A stretch of 64,000 nt of DNA from Roseateles sp. (GCA_016790285.1 JAEUPJ010000046.1:1-64000); one strand, 5' to 3'; positions 52,948 through 61,852 are shown, numbered from the stretch's first letter. Notes: generated by a model not told the origin, from the sequence alone. Numbers and translations are program-made.

Positions 52948-53430
52948 ATGAACGCCCCCGGCTCCACGCCCCTGTACGAACAGCCCGACGCCCACGGCTT
53001 CGGCCGCGTCACCGTGGGGTTCATCGGGCGGGTCATGCACTACGTCGCCCAGGGCCCGTTCGACGCCGCACTGATGGCAGCCGCCAAGCGCGGCACCAAC
53101 GTCGCCGCCGAGCGCATCCCGGCCGACCGCCGCTACGTCAGCCTGATGGAGTTCCGCAGGCCGCTCGGGCTGGACGACGACGGCCTGCGCGAGTTCAAGG
53201 AAACCGTCGGCGGGTTCGTGACACGGCAGACGGTGCCTCTGGCGACCGTCCTGCTCGTCGCCCCAGGCGACGACGAAGCGCCCATGGTCGTCGAGATGGC
53301 GGCCATCTACCGGCGCAGCCGGCCATTGCTGCTGTGCACCGACGCCGGCACCGCGTGGGCCGAGGTCAACCGCGTGCTGCGCGAAGCCGGCCTGCCGGAG
53401 CAGCCGCAGCCGGACAGCCTCGGCCGCTGA
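52948..53430 (+). CDS. Unrecognised small protein, paralog of 50926-51429
   Basis: Seen: 160 residues from ATG 52948; an ATG seven codons earlier and a GTG further upstream are alternatives, and none has a clear ribosome site. Shared block with the gene at 50926: FGRVTVGFIGRVM, then AQGPFDAALMAAAKRG and RIPADRRYVSL, followed by LATVLLVAPGDDEAPMV and IYRRSRPLLLCTD. The two proteins are clearly homologous over the first 60 residues of the domain and diverge after. Third gene of the group; function unknown. Confidence 0.72.
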   Translation: MNAPGSTPLYEQPDAHGFGRVTVGFIGRVMHYVAQGPFDAALMAAAKRGTNVAAERIPADRRYVSLMEFRRPLGLDDDGLREFKETVGGFVTRQTVPLATVLLVAPGDDEAPMVVEMAAIYRRSRPLLLCTDAGTAWAEVNRVLREAGLPEQPQPDSLGR

Positions 53431-53442
53431 CCGGCGGCCCCC

Positions 53443-54816
53443 TCACACCGGCCAGGCGCGCTGCGCCGGGCGCATCTGTTCCCACGCCGCGCCAAGCGCC
53501 AGCACGCCCGCGTCGTCGAAGCGGCGGCCGATGATCTGCAGGCCGATGGGCAGCCCCGCGGCCGTGTAGCCGGCGTTGAGGGCCAGCGCCGGCTGCTCGC
53601 TCATGTTGCAGGGCAGCGTGAAGGCGATGTGCTCGAAGGGCCGCGCCGGGTCGTGCAGCGGGCTGGCCTGGTGCGCCGGATAGGCGGGCATGGGCGAGAC
53701 GGGCGACAGCACGAAATCGAACGGCTCGCAGGCCGCGTTGGCCGCCTCCCGCAGGGCCTGCATCTGGCTGTAGCCGCGGAACACGGCGCTGGCGTCGTAG
53801 CCGGCCGCGGGCGCCACCCAGTCGAGGATGTAGGGCAGCACCTTGACGCGCCGCTCGGGCGGCAGGGCCGAGATGTCCAGCCAGGAGCGCATGCGCCAGA
53901 AGCGGTCGATGCCGTCGGCCATCTCGCGCGTCGTGAAGCCGGCCAGCGGCTCGACGACGGCGCCCGCCTGCTCGAAGGCCCGCGCGGCGGCGGTGACGGC
54001 AGCGGCCACCTCGGGCTGCACGGCGTCGCCCCAGCCGGCGTCCAGCATCAGGCCGATGCCCAGGCCGCGCAGGGTCAGGGGCCGCGGCATGACGTCGCCC
54101 GGCGGGAGTTGCGTGGGGTCGCGTGCATCGGGCTGGGCGAGGACTGCCAGCATCGCCGCGGCATCAGCCACGGTGCGCGTGAGCGGCCCGGCCACGCGGC
54201 CGGCGTAGGCCGGCTGGATGGGCACGCGGCCGTGGCTGGGCTTGAGGCCGACGAGGCCACACCAGCCTGCGGGCAAGCGGATGGAGCCGCCGATGTCGGT
54301 GCCCAGGTGCAACGGGCCGTAGCCGGCGGCGGCCGCCGCGGCAGCCCCGGCGCTGGAGCCGCCGGGCGTCATGCGTGCATCCCAGGGGTTGCGCGCCGGC
54401 TCCGGGTAGAGACTGGACAGGCCGGAGCTGAGCATGCCGTAGTCGGGCATGGTGGTGCGCGCCCACGCGATGGCCCCCGCCTCGCGCAGCCGCGCCGCGG
54501 GCGGGGCCTCGAAGCCAGCCACGGCGTCGTCAGGCGTGGCCGCCGTGCCCAGCCGGTAGGCGGCGCCCGGCACGGCGATGTTCTCCTTCAGCGTGACGGG
54601 CACGCCGTCCAGCGCCAGCGGCGTGCCGGCACGCCAGCGGGCTTCGCTGGCGCGGGCGGCAGCCAGCGCGCCGTCGGCATCGAGCGCACACAGGGCGTGC
54701 AGCGCCGGCTCGCGTCGCTCGGCCTGGGCCACCACGTCGCGCAGCACGTCCACGGGCGAGAGCTCGCCCGAGCGGTAGGCCGCCAGCAGTTCGGCGACCG
54801 ACAGCGCGGCGATCAC
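53443..54816 (-). CDS. Amidase signature-family hydrolase
   Basis: Hydrolyses an amide to acid plus ammonia through a Ser-cisSer-Lys triad. Seen: 457 residues; Lys77 in VPVTLKENI, cis-Ser in TPGGSSAGAAAAA (153-154), nucleophile Ser178 in DIGGSIRLPA. No signal peptide, so it is cytosolic. GatA-like in fold, but there is no gatB/gatC nearby, so it is more likely a stand-alone catabolic amidase. Its ATG overlaps the peroxiredoxin stop by 4 bp. Confidence 0.93.
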   Translation of the reverse strand: MIAALSVAELLAAYRSGELSPVDVLRDVVAQAERREPALHALCALDADGALAAARASEARWRAGTPLALDGVPVTLKENIAVPGAAYRLGTAATPDDAVAGFEAPPAARLREAGAIAWARTTMPDYGMLSSGLSSLYPEPARNPWDARMTPGGSSAGAAAAAAAGYGPLHLGTDIGGSIRLPAGWCGLVGLKPSHGRVPIQPAYAGRVAGPLTRTVADAAAMLAVLAQPDARDPTQLPPGDVMPRPLTLRGLGIGLMLDAGWGDAVQPEVAAAVTAAARAFEQAGAVVEPLAGFTTREMADGIDRFWRMRSWLDISALPPERRVKVLPYILDWVAPAAGYDASAVFRGYSQMQALREAANAACEPFDFVLSPVSPMPAYPAHQASPLHDPARPFEHIAFTLPCNMSEQPALALNAGYTAAGLPIGLQIIGRRFDDAGVLALGAAWEQMRPAQRAWPV

Positions 54817-55355
54817 TTCTTGAACTTCTCGGCGGCCTTGAGCATGGCGTCGATGTGCCCGTCGGGGTTCATGCTGGCATGCACCGCGGCGATCTTGCCG
54901 TCGGGGGCGATCAGGTAGGAGATGCGGTCGGCCATGGTGCCCGGCACCATCTTCAGGCCCGCGTCGTAGGACTTGATGACCTTGCCGTCGGCGTCCGCCG
55001 CCACGGCGAACTTGCTGCGGCAGGCCTCGACGCTGAACTTCTTCAGCGTGTCGATGTTGTCGTTGGACAGGCCGATGACGGTGGTGTTGAGTGCCTTGAA
55101 CTTGTCCGTCGCCTCGGCGAACTGGTGGGCCTCGACGGTGCAGCCGCTGGTGAAGGCCTTGGGGTAGAAGTAGACGACGACCGGCCCCTGCTTGAGGGCG
55201 TCGGCCAGCTTGAACTTGAAGGGCTGGCCACCCACGGCGGCGTCGGCGCTGAAGTCGGGCGCCGGCGCGCCCACGGTCAGGGCGGCATGGGCCGGCAGCG
55301 CCAGGCCCAGCAGCAGCGGCAGGGCGGACAGCAGTCGGGAGGGAGACTTCAGCAT
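54813..55355 (-). CDS. Exported peroxiredoxin (AhpC/TSA, PrxQ/BCP-like)
   Basis: Reduces peroxides through a peroxidatic cysteine. Seen: 180 residues; signal peptide MLKSPSRLLSALPLLLGLALPAHA; thioredoxin fold with VVVYFYPKAFTSGCTVEAHQF, peroxidatic Cys72 in the FTSGC motif. A second Cys112 (EACRSKFAV) could act as resolving residue. Periplasmic location is inferred from the signal peptide; family relatives in this branch are often cytosolic. First gene of the coupled pair with the amidase. Confidence 0.92.
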   Translation of the reverse strand: MLKSPSRLLSALPLLLGLALPAHAALTVGAPAPDFSADAAVGGQPFKFKLADALKQGPVVVYFYPKAFTSGCTVEAHQFAEATDKFKALNTTVIGLSNDNIDTLKKFSVEACRSKFAVAADADGKVIKSYDAGLKMVPGTMADRISYLIAPDGKIAAVHASMNPDGHIDAMLKAAEKFKK

Positions 55356-55451
55356 AACGACTCCAAAAGGTGAACAGTCACATTGATCGGTTGCACGGCA
55401 GTCACCGGCGCATGTCTAGTATCTGCGGCTGCGAATCCCGAGGTGAAATGA

Positions 55452-56354
55452 ATGACTACTCCGACTTGCTGCCGCGTGCCGGCGCTTGCGCGCTGGCTTC
55501 CCTTGTACCTGCCCCTGTCTCTGGCCTTGGCGGTGGCCCTGCCAGGCTGCGGCGGCATCGGCAGCGTGGGCGAGGATGTGGCCGGCGCCCTGATCGATGG
55601 CGTCGTGTGCGGCCTGCGCAACTGCACCGAATCCTCCACGCTCAACATTGACGAGATCAGCCCGCGCTTCACGGCCACGCAGGCGGCTGGCGACAACGCC
55701 GTGGTGGTGGAGGGCGGCCTGGGCAAATCGGCCAATGTGTTCACGTCCGTGCTGATGGCGCCCAACGAGCAGCTGGCGGTGAGCGTGGACGGCAGCCCGG
55801 AGGTGGCCATGTCCAACCCCGACGGCAAACGCCTGAGCTACACCACCCGGCTGACGGCGCGCAGCACTCAGCCCGTGGTGCAGGTGGTGTTCACGCGGGG
55901 CGGCGTGCGGCACGTGAGCCAGGTGACGCTGCCCACGGGCTTCACCGTGCTGCAGCCTGCAGGTGCGGCGCAGCTGACGCGCACCGGAGCGGCGCTGCCG
56001 GTGCGCCTGAGCATGGCGACCGTGGGCACGGCCACTGCGTCGGCGAGCGGCACCTGCACACGTACCGATGGCAGCAGCTTCACGACCCAGGCCACGGGCC
56101 TCAATGCCCGCATCGAAGGCAGCACGGCCGGTGCCTACCGCCTGGAGCCGACCGACGTCGACGAGGCCCTGACCGCCACGAGCCGCAGCTTCAACAACAA
56201 CGACACCCGCACGCCGGCCGTGAGCCGCTGCGCACTGACCGTCACCTGGACCCACGCGGTGCAAGGCAGCACGCCGGCCACGATGAACCGCCACGGGGCG
56301 CTCCTGGGCCAGCGCACCGCCACGCACCCGCTGAGCTACGACGCGCAGCTCTGA
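55452..56354 (+). CDS. Putative lipoprotein of unknown function
   Basis: Seen: 300 residues. An N-terminal export signal (about residues 12-32) has the lipobox-like ALPGC. A Gly-rich segment follows, then a beta-rich body with repeated strands (YTTRLTARSTQPVVQVVFTR) and Cys pairs (CGLRNC; later SGTCTR and SRCALTV). No enzyme motif and no family recognised. A GAGGTG site precedes the ATG. Its 3' end overlaps the convergent bufC-like gene by 19 bp. Confidence 0.75.
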   Translation: MTTPTCCRVPALARWLPLYLPLSLALAVALPGCGGIGSVGEDVAGALIDGVVCGLRNCTESSTLNIDEISPRFTATQAAGDNAVVVEGGLGKSANVFTSVLMAPNEQLAVSVDGSPEVAMSNPDGKRLSYTTRLTARSTQPVVQVVFTRGGVRHVSQVTLPTGFTVLQPAGAAQLTRTGAALPVRLSMATVGTATASASGTCTRTDGSSFTTQATGLNARIEGSTAGAYRLEPTDVDEALTATSRSFNNNDTRTPAVSRCALTVTWTHAVQGSTPATMNRHGALLGQRTATHPLSYDAQL

Positions 56355-57121
56355 AGCAGGCCGTCGGCCAGCCAGCGCTGCAGCAGGCTGATGACGGCGG
56401 GCGCCGCGGCCTCGGCATCGCCCAGCTCGCCGGCCGCGGCCTCGCACAGGGCCGCAAAAGTGTCGCCACGGGCCACGGCGGCCAGCAAGGCGGCCTCGAG
56501 CGGCTCCAGCGATCGCCAACGCGTCTCCAGCCCCTGGCGCCAGGCCAGCAGCTCATGAACGTGCGGCACGGGCTCGGGCAGCTCGGGCTGCTCGTCGCCT
56601 GACTCGGGGTCCCATTCGCGCAGCACCCGCCAGGCGGGCTCGATGGCGTGGGCCAGCGTCACGCGCTGCACGCTGGGCTGCAGGTGCAGCACGAGGCCGG
56701 CCCAGTCGTCGGGGCCGAGCGCGGCCAGCGCGGCACCCTCCAGCGGCGGCGCCGCGGCGGCGTCGAAGGCGCCACGCAGGGCCCAGTCCATGCGGGCGAA
56801 GTCCACGAGGCTGGCGTGCGGCACGAGATCGTCACCGGCGCTGGCCATGAACCCGGCCAGGCCGTCGCCGAACCAGCGGATGGAAGGGTGGCGGCTCGGG
56901 TGGGCGGCCAGGTAGGCCTGGCCCAAGGCGTCGAAGGCCTCGTCGCCCAGGGCGCGGGCCAGCGCGGTGAAGTTGTCGGTCAGCGCCGCCACGAGCCGGG
57001 CACGGTAGGCGTGGCGGTAGGCCTGCAGGCCCAGGGCGAAGTCGCCCGCCAGCAGGCCGGTGGCGTCGGCGCCGTCGCGGATGGCCGCGGCCAGGCGCTG
57101 CTGGAGCGCGGCGGTCGTCAT
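56336..57121 (-). CDS. bufC: DUF2063 / HvfC-BufC-type partner protein of the bufferin operon
   Basis: Seen: 261 residues. N-terminal DUF2063 domain with [28 protein letters not shown] and [24 protein letters not shown]. The C-terminal half is winged-helix-like, ending [12 protein letters not shown]. Known: this family accompanies the DUF692 MNIO enzyme and is thought to present the RiPP precursor to it. It is coupled to the enzyme gene by a 4-bp overlap (ATGA). Third gene of the operon; no DoxX-like gene follows. Confidence 0.9.
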   Translation of the reverse strand: MTTAALQQRLAAAIRDGADATGLLAGDFALGLQAYRHAYRARLVAALTDNFTALARALGDEAFDALGQAYLAAHPSRHPSIRWFGDGLAGFMASAGDDLVPHASLVDFARMDWALRGAFDAAAAPPLEGAALAALGPDDWAGLVLHLQPSVQRVTLAHAIEPAWRVLREWDPESGDEQPELPEPVPHVHELLAWRQGLETRWRSLEPLEAALLAAVARGDTFAALCEAAAGELGDAEAAAPAVISLLQRWLADGLLQSCAS

Positions 57122-57948
57122 GCCGAAGCCGCCAGTCGTCGTGCCACGGCCAGCTCGGCCAGCAGGCTGTCCAGCGGCGGGATGTCGTCGTCGCGCTCGA
57201 TCATGGTGGGCACCGCGCCGAACCGCCGCACGGCGTCCTGGTACAGCGCCCAGACCTCGTCGCGCACGGGGTGGTCATGGGTGTCGATGACGATGTCGCC
57301 GCGGTCTTCATGCCCGGCGAGGTGGATCTGCCGCACCGGCTCGACGGGGATGCCGGCCAGGTAGGCCTGCGGGTCGAAGCCGTGGTTGCGGCTGGAGACG
57401 TAGACGTTGTTCACGTCCAGCAGCAGCTGCGCGCCGGTGGCCTTCAGCAGCTGCGCGATGAAGGCCCACTCGGTCATCTCGTCCGCCGCGAAGCGCACGT
57501 AGCTCGACACGTTCTCCAGCACGAGCGGGCGGCCGAGGATGTCCTGCACCTGCGCCACACGGCCGCCGACATGGTCCAGCGCCGCGCGCGTGAGCGGCAC
57601 GGGCAGCAGGTCGTGCAGCTGGCTGTGGGCGTCGGCGCTCCAGCACAGGTGGTCGGACACCCAGCCCGGCTCCAGCCGGTCGGCCAGGGCCTTGAGCTCG
57701 CGCAGGTAGGCCACATCCAGCGGCGCCGGTCCGGCCACCGACAGCGACACGCCGTGCATGACCAGCGGGTAGTCCGCCCGGATGCGGTCCAGGTGCGCCA
57801 GCGGCGGCCCGCCCGGCACCAGGTAGTTCTCGGAAATGATCTCCAGCCAGTCGGGCCGCACGTCAGCACCCACGCCCGCCTCGAAGGCCGCGTAATGCTC
57901 GACGCGCAACCCCAGGCCAAAGCCTTGGATCTTGGTCATGTGTTTCAT
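57118..57948 (-). CDS. bufB: DUF692 multinuclear non-heme iron oxidative enzyme (MNIO), bufferin maturase
   Basis: TIM-barrel iron enzyme that modifies cysteines of a ribosomal peptide. Seen: 276 residues from [15 protein letters not shown]; a second ATG (57939) is the alternative. Metal-site motifs match the DUF692/MbnB pattern: [45 protein letters not shown] and DTHDHPV. Known: BufB-type MNIOs act on Cys-rich bufferin precursors, with BufC. It lies 120 bp after the precursor gene, with a hairpin repeat between, and is coupled to bufC. Confidence 0.93.
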   Translation of the reverse strand: MKHMTKIQGFGLGLRVEHYAAFEAGVGADVRPDWLEIISENYLVPGGPPLAHLDRIRADYPLVMHGVSLSVAGPAPLDVAYLRELKALADRLEPGWVSDHLCWSADAHSQLHDLLPVPLTRAALDHVGGRVAQVQDILGRPLVLENVSSYVRFAADEMTEWAFIAQLLKATGAQLLLDVNNVYVSSRNHGFDPQAYLAGIPVEPVRQIHLAGHEDRGDIVIDTHDHPVRDEVWALYQDAVRRFGAVPTMIERDDDIPPLDSLLAELAVARRLAASA

Positions 57949-58027
57949 CTGAACGGAAGGGCGCGCGCCGCAGGCGCCGCGCCGCATCCAGCAGCACCTG
58001 CGGATCTGGCTCCGCCAGTCCGCACGG

Positions 58028-58070
58028 TGCGCCCCCTCGGGGGGCCGGCGTCAGCCGGTAGGGGGGTCTT
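58028..58070 (-). repeat. Dispersed hairpin repeat, copy 2, between bufA and bufB
   Basis: The reverse complement of this 43-nt stretch matches 3282-3325 except for one base. It begins within the bufA stop codon (TAAGAC...) and contains a CCGGC/GCCGG and a CCCCC/GGGGG hairpin. Placed between precursor and enzyme genes, it could cap the bufA message or reduce read-through to bufB (inference). Confidence 0.75.
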
Positions 58071-58323
58071 ACTTCTCCACCTTGCCACCGGCCTTGGTGC
58101 ACTCGTCAGCCGACTTCTTGCTGACCCAGCCCTGGCCCTTGCAGCCGTTGTGGCCCTTGCACTCGCTCTTGGCGGTCTTGCACTCGGAGGTGCCCTTGCA
58201 GCCGTTGATGCCAGAGCACTTGACCATGCCGTCAGCAGCCATCGCGGTCGTGGGCACGGCGGTGGCGAAGAGGGCAGCAGCGGCGGCAGCGATGCCCAGG
58301 CCGGTCTTGAGGGATGCGTTCAT
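58069..58323 (-). CDS. bufA: Bufferin-type Cys-rich RiPP precursor
   Basis: Seen: 84 residues. An N-terminal export signal runs to about residue 30 (LGIAAAAAALFATAVPTTAMAA). The Cys-rich core carries six Cys: KCSGINGC (36, 42), TSEC (48), KSEC (55), NGC (61) and DEC (75), with Lys/Gly spacers and GWV. Known: bufferins are exported, MNIO-modified peptides that bind copper in the periplasm. Adjacency to DUF692 and DUF2063 genes supports this strongly. A GGAG site precedes the ATG. Which Cys are modified cannot be told here. Confidence 0.92.
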   Translation of the reverse strand: MNASLKTGLGIAAAAAALFATAVPTTAMAADGMVKCSGINGCKGTSECKTAKSECKGHNGCKGQGWVSKKSADECTKAGGKVEK

Positions 58324-58410
58324 GGAGGTCTCCAAACAGAAAAAGGAAGTGGTTGAGATCGGGTTCACCACAGGTCGATCCGAGAAGACCTCGCATCGAC
58401 TTGCCTGCTT

Positions 58411-58439
58411 GCGTCGGCGTGACCTGGCCAGTCCTTACA
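58411..58439 (-). promoter_or_regulatory. Candidate ECF-sigma-type promoter for the bufferin operon
   Basis: On the minus strand TGTAAGG (58439-58433), a 16-nt spacer, and CGACGC (58416-58411) resemble an ECF-type -35/-10 pair (GTAA..., CGAC...), about 90 bp before the bufA ATG. Known: bufferin operons in other bacteria are often under ECF sigma factors responding to copper. No sigma/anti-sigma gene lies in the window. This is pattern-based inference. Confidence 0.4.
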
Positions 58440-58548
58440 GCCGGCGGTCAGATTCTGATGACCTGGCGTTATGACTGCAATGGCGGCCGGCATTCGTCGG
58501 GCCCGGCGCCAGCCGCTAGAGTCCGGCAGCTTGCCGCCACCTGATCCC

Positions 58549-59430
58549 ATGCTGAACACCGAAACCCCGAGCACCCGTCACCCCGACCTGGACACCTACG
58601 CCACGCCGGCGCTGCTGGATGCGTTCGTCGACGACCAGACCGCCGCGGTGGCCGCCGTCAAGGCCGCGCTGCCGCAGCTGGCCGCCGCGGTGGACGCCGC
58701 GCTGCCGCGCATCCGCGCCGGCGGCCGGCTGCTGTACGCCGGCGCGGGCACCTCGGGCCGCCTGGGCGTGCTGGACAGCGTGGAGCTGCACCCGACCTTC
58801 TCCTGGCCGCGCGAGCGCGCCGTGGCCGTGATTGCGGGCGGCGAGGGCGCGATGTTCGTCGCCGTCGAAGGCGCCGAGGACGACCGCGCACAAGGCGCTG
58901 CCGACCTGGCGGCCCTGAACCCCGGCCCCAACGACGTCGCCCTGCTGCTGGCGGCCTCGGGCGGCACGCCCTACGTGCTGGGCGCCATCGAGGCCGCGAA
59001 GGCGGCCGGCGCGCTCACCATCGGCTTCGCCAACAACCCGGGCGCGCCCGTCACGCGCGAAGCCGACATCGGCGTCACGCTGGACACCGGCGCCGAGGTC
59101 ATCTCCGGCAGCACGCGGCTGAAGGCCGGCACCTCGCAGAAGATCGCGCTGAACACCTTCTCGTCGGCCCTGATGGTGAAGCTCAACAAGGTCTACGGCA
59201 ACCTGATGGTGGACCTGAAGGCCACCAACGCCAAGCTCGTGAAGCGCGCGCTGGCGCTCACCGTGCGCGCCAGCGGCGCGAGCGAGGCGCAAGCGCAGGC
59301 CGCGCTCGAACAATGCGGCCACCACGTGAAGACCGCGCTCGTGATGCTCAAGCGCGGCATCGGCGCGGCCGAAGCCCGGGCGCTGCTGGATGCGGCGGAC
59401 GGCAGCGTGAGCCGGGCCCTGTCCGCATGA
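58549..59430 (+). CDS. murQ: N-acetylmuramic acid 6-phosphate etherase
   Basis: Cleaves the lactyl ether of MurNAc-6-phosphate to GlcNAc-6-phosphate and lactate in wall recycling. Seen: 293 residues with the SIS-domain hallmarks AGAGTSGRLGVLDSVELHPTF and ASGGTPYVLGAI, GSTRLKAGTSQKIALN and KVYGNLMVDLKATN. C-terminal UBA-like helices include LKRGIGAAEARALL. First gene of the recycling operon, with a 4-bp overlap with the ampG-like gene. Upstream 58324-58548 is the shared gap with bufA. Confidence 0.95.
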   Translation: MLNTETPSTRHPDLDTYATPALLDAFVDDQTAAVAAVKAALPQLAAAVDAALPRIRAGGRLLYAGAGTSGRLGVLDSVELHPTFSWPRERAVAVIAGGEGAMFVAVEGAEDDRAQGAADLAALNPGPNDVALLLAASGGTPYVLGAIEAAKAAGALTIGFANNPGAPVTREADIGVTLDTGAEVISGSTRLKAGTSQKIALNTFSSALMVKLNKVYGNLMVDLKATNAKLVKRALALTVRASGASEAQAQAALEQCGHHVKTALVMLKRGIGAAEARALLDAADGSVSRALSA

Positions 59431-60722
59431 GCCGGCAGGCGGCCACGCCGGGGCAGTCGTCCCCCTGGGCGTGGATCCCCACGCTCTACTTCGCCCAGGG
59501 CATCCCGTACGTCGTCGTCATGACGCTGTCGGTGGTGCTCTACAAGAACCTGGGCCTGTCCAACACCGACCTCGCCCTCTACACGAGCTGGCTCTACCTG
59601 CCCTGGGTCATCAAGCCGCTGTGGTCCCCGCTGGCTGAACTGTTCGGCACCAAGCGGCAGTGGGTGGCGGTGCTGCAGTTCTTCGTCGGCGCGGCGCTGG
59701 CCGGCGTGGCGCTGACCATCCCGACCGAACACGTCGTGCAGCTTTCGCTCGCGGTGTTCTGGCTGATGGCCTTCGCCTCCGCCTCGCACGACATCGCCGC
59801 CGACGGCTACTACATGCTGGCGCTGCCCCAGCACAGCCAAGCCGCCTTCGTGGGCGTGCGCTCCACCTTCTACCGGCTGGCCAACATCGGCGGCCAGGGC
59901 GGCCTCGTCTACCTCGCCGGCGAGTTGACCGAACGCACCGGCAGCGCCGTGAAGGCCTGGAGCCTCGTGTTCTGGCTGCTGGGCGCGTTGTTCGTGGGGC
60001 TGGCGCTGTGGCATGCCTTCGTGCTGCCGCGGCCGGCGGCCGACGTGAAGGGCCCGGGCCACCGCGCCGCACGTGGCCTGGCGCGCGAGTTCCTCGCCGT
60101 GTTCGCGAGCTTCTTCAGGAAGCCCGGCATCGCGGTCATCCTCGGCTTCCTGCTGCTGTACCGCTTCCCCGAGGCGCAGCTGCTCAAGCTGGCCTCACCC
60201 TTCCTGCTGGACCCGGTCGACAAGGGCGGCCTGGGCCTGTCGACCAAGGCGGTGGGCATCGCCTACGGCACCGTCGGCCTCACCGCGCTGACGCTGGGCG
60301 GGCTGGTGGGCGGCTGGGTCATCTCCCGCGTGGGCCTCAAGCGTGCGCTGTGGCCGCTGGTGCTGGCCATGCACGTGCCCAACGTCGCCTTCCTGGCGCT
60401 GGCGCTCACGCACCCGACGAGCCTGGCCGTCATCAGCGCCGCGCTCGCCGTCGAGCAGTTCGGTTATGGGCTCGGGTTCACGGCCTACCTGATGTACATG
60501 ATCCACGTCGCCGAAGGCCCGCAGAAGACCGCGCACTACGCGATCTGCACCGGCTTCATGGCCCTGGGCATGATGATCCCCGGCATGTGGAGCGGCTGGC
60601 TGCAGGACCACATCGGCTACGTGCCGTTCTTCGTGTGGGTGCTCGTGGCCACGGTGCCCAGCTTCATCATGGCGGCGCTGATCCAGGTGCCCGAGAACTT
60701 CGGCCGCAAGGAGGACGCGTGA
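59427..60722 (+). CDS. AmpG-like muropeptide permease (MFS)
   Basis: Imports anhydro-muropeptides across the inner membrane. Seen: 431 residues with about 12 membrane helices. AmpG-type motifs: YFAQGIPYVVVMTLSVVLYK, LGLSNTDLALYTSWLYLPWV, KPLWSPLAELFGTKRQWV, ASASHDIAADGYYM. Start and stop both overlap neighbours (ATGA with murQ, GTGA with the next gene), so it is tightly coupled. Context with murQ supports a wall-recycling role over other MFS functions. Confidence 0.9.
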   Translation: MSRQAATPGQSSPWAWIPTLYFAQGIPYVVVMTLSVVLYKNLGLSNTDLALYTSWLYLPWVIKPLWSPLAELFGTKRQWVAVLQFFVGAALAGVALTIPTEHVVQLSLAVFWLMAFASASHDIAADGYYMLALPQHSQAAFVGVRSTFYRLANIGGQGGLVYLAGELTERTGSAVKAWSLVFWLLGALFVGLALWHAFVLPRPAADVKGPGHRAARGLAREFLAVFASFFRKPGIAVILGFLLLYRFPEAQLLKLASPFLLDPVDKGGLGLSTKAVGIAYGTVGLTALTLGGLVGGWVISRVGLKRALWPLVLAMHVPNVAFLALALTHPTSLAVISAALAVEQFGYGLGFTAYLMYMIHVAEGPQKTAHYAICTGFMALGMMIPGMWSGWLQDHIGYVPFFVWVLVATVPSFIMAALIQVPENFGRKEDA

Positions 60723-61852
60723 ACCAGCGCCTGCTCAGCCTCGACGCCTTCCGGGGCTTCGCCATCGGCGCCATGCTGCTGGTCAACAACCCCGGCGACT
60801 GGGGCCATGTGTACGGCCCGCTGCTGCACGCCAAGTGGCACGGCTGGACCTTCACCGACTGGGTGTTCCCGTTCTTCGTGTTCATCAGCGGCATGGCCAT
60901 GACCATCAGCCTGGCGCGCCGTGCTCAGGCGGGGGCCGACAAGACCGCCCTGCTGCTCACCACCGCGCGGCGCGCCGCCGTCATCATCGGCATCGGGCTG
61001 CTGCTCAACCTCATCCCGAGTTTCGACTTCAGCACCGTGCGCATCCCCGGCGTGCTGCAGCGCCTGGGGCTGTGCACGCTGGCCGCCGCGCCCATCGTCA
61101 TCTGGTGCCGGCCGCGCGGCGTGGCGCTGTGGGCGCTGGCGCTGATGGCCGTCTATGCCGCGCTGCAGCTGTACCTGCCGGTGCCCGATGCCGACGGCGT
61201 CGTGCACACCGGGCTGCTGGAGCCCGGCAAGGACGTCGGCGCCTGGCTCGACCGCGCGCTGATGGACGGCCACCTCTGGCGCCAGGCCAAGACCTGGGAC
61301 CCGGAAGGGCTGCTGTCCACGCTGCCGGCGGTGTCCTCGCAGCTGCTGGGCGTGCTGGCGGGCTATGTGCTGGCGTCGGCCCGGCAACCCGCCGAGAAGA
61401 CGATGACCTGGGTCCTCGCCGGCCTGGCCGCGCTCTGGCTGGGCCAGGTGCTGGACGCCTGGCTCATGCCCATCAACAAGTCGCTGTGGACGCCGTCCTT
61501 CGTGTTCACGATGGCGGGCTGGGCCTGCGTCGTGTTCGCCGTCTTCTACTGGCTGCTGGACGCGCAGCCGCAGCCCCTGTCGCGGGCGCGCTGGGCGCGT
61601 GCGCTGCACCCGCTGGTGGTGTTCGGCATGAACGCCCTCTTCCTGTTCGCCCTGTCGGGGCTGGTCGCCAAGATGCTCTACACGGTGAAGTTCGCCGATG
61701 GCCGCACGCTGGGTGCCACGCTCTACGCGCCCTTGCGCGACTCGGGCCTCGCCCCCGTGAATGCCTCGCTGCTGCATGCGCTGGCCTTCGTGGCGGTGAT
61801 GTATGCCGTGGCCTGGGTGATGTACCGCAAGCAATGGTTCGTGAAAGTCTGA
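60719..61852 (+). CDS. NagX-like / DUF5009 multi-pass membrane acyltransferase-like protein
   Basis: Seen: 377 residues from a GTG coupled to the permease stop. Opening NQRLLSLDAFRGFAIGAMLLVNNPGDW, then WTFTDWVFPFFVFISGMAMT. About ten membrane helices follow, ending near WVMYRKQWF. Known: this matches the family of NagX and heparan-alpha-glucosaminide N-acetyltransferase relatives, often in GlcNAc utilisation clusters; the bacterial role is unproved. Inferred: handles an amino sugar in the recycling pathway of the operon. Confidence 0.88.
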   Translation: MNQRLLSLDAFRGFAIGAMLLVNNPGDWGHVYGPLLHAKWHGWTFTDWVFPFFVFISGMAMTISLARRAQAGADKTALLLTTARRAAVIIGIGLLLNLIPSFDFSTVRIPGVLQRLGLCTLAAAPIVIWCRPRGVALWALALMAVYAALQLYLPVPDADGVVHTGLLEPGKDVGAWLDRALMDGHLWRQAKTWDPEGLLSTLPAVSSQLLGVLAGYVLASARQPAEKTMTWVLAGLAALWLGQVLDAWLMPINKSLWTPSFVFTMAGWACVVFAVFYWLLDAQPQPLSRARWARALHPLVVFGMNALFLFALSGLVAKMLYTVKFADGRTLGATLYAPLRDSGLAPVNASLLHALAFVAVMYAVAWVMYRKQWFVKV

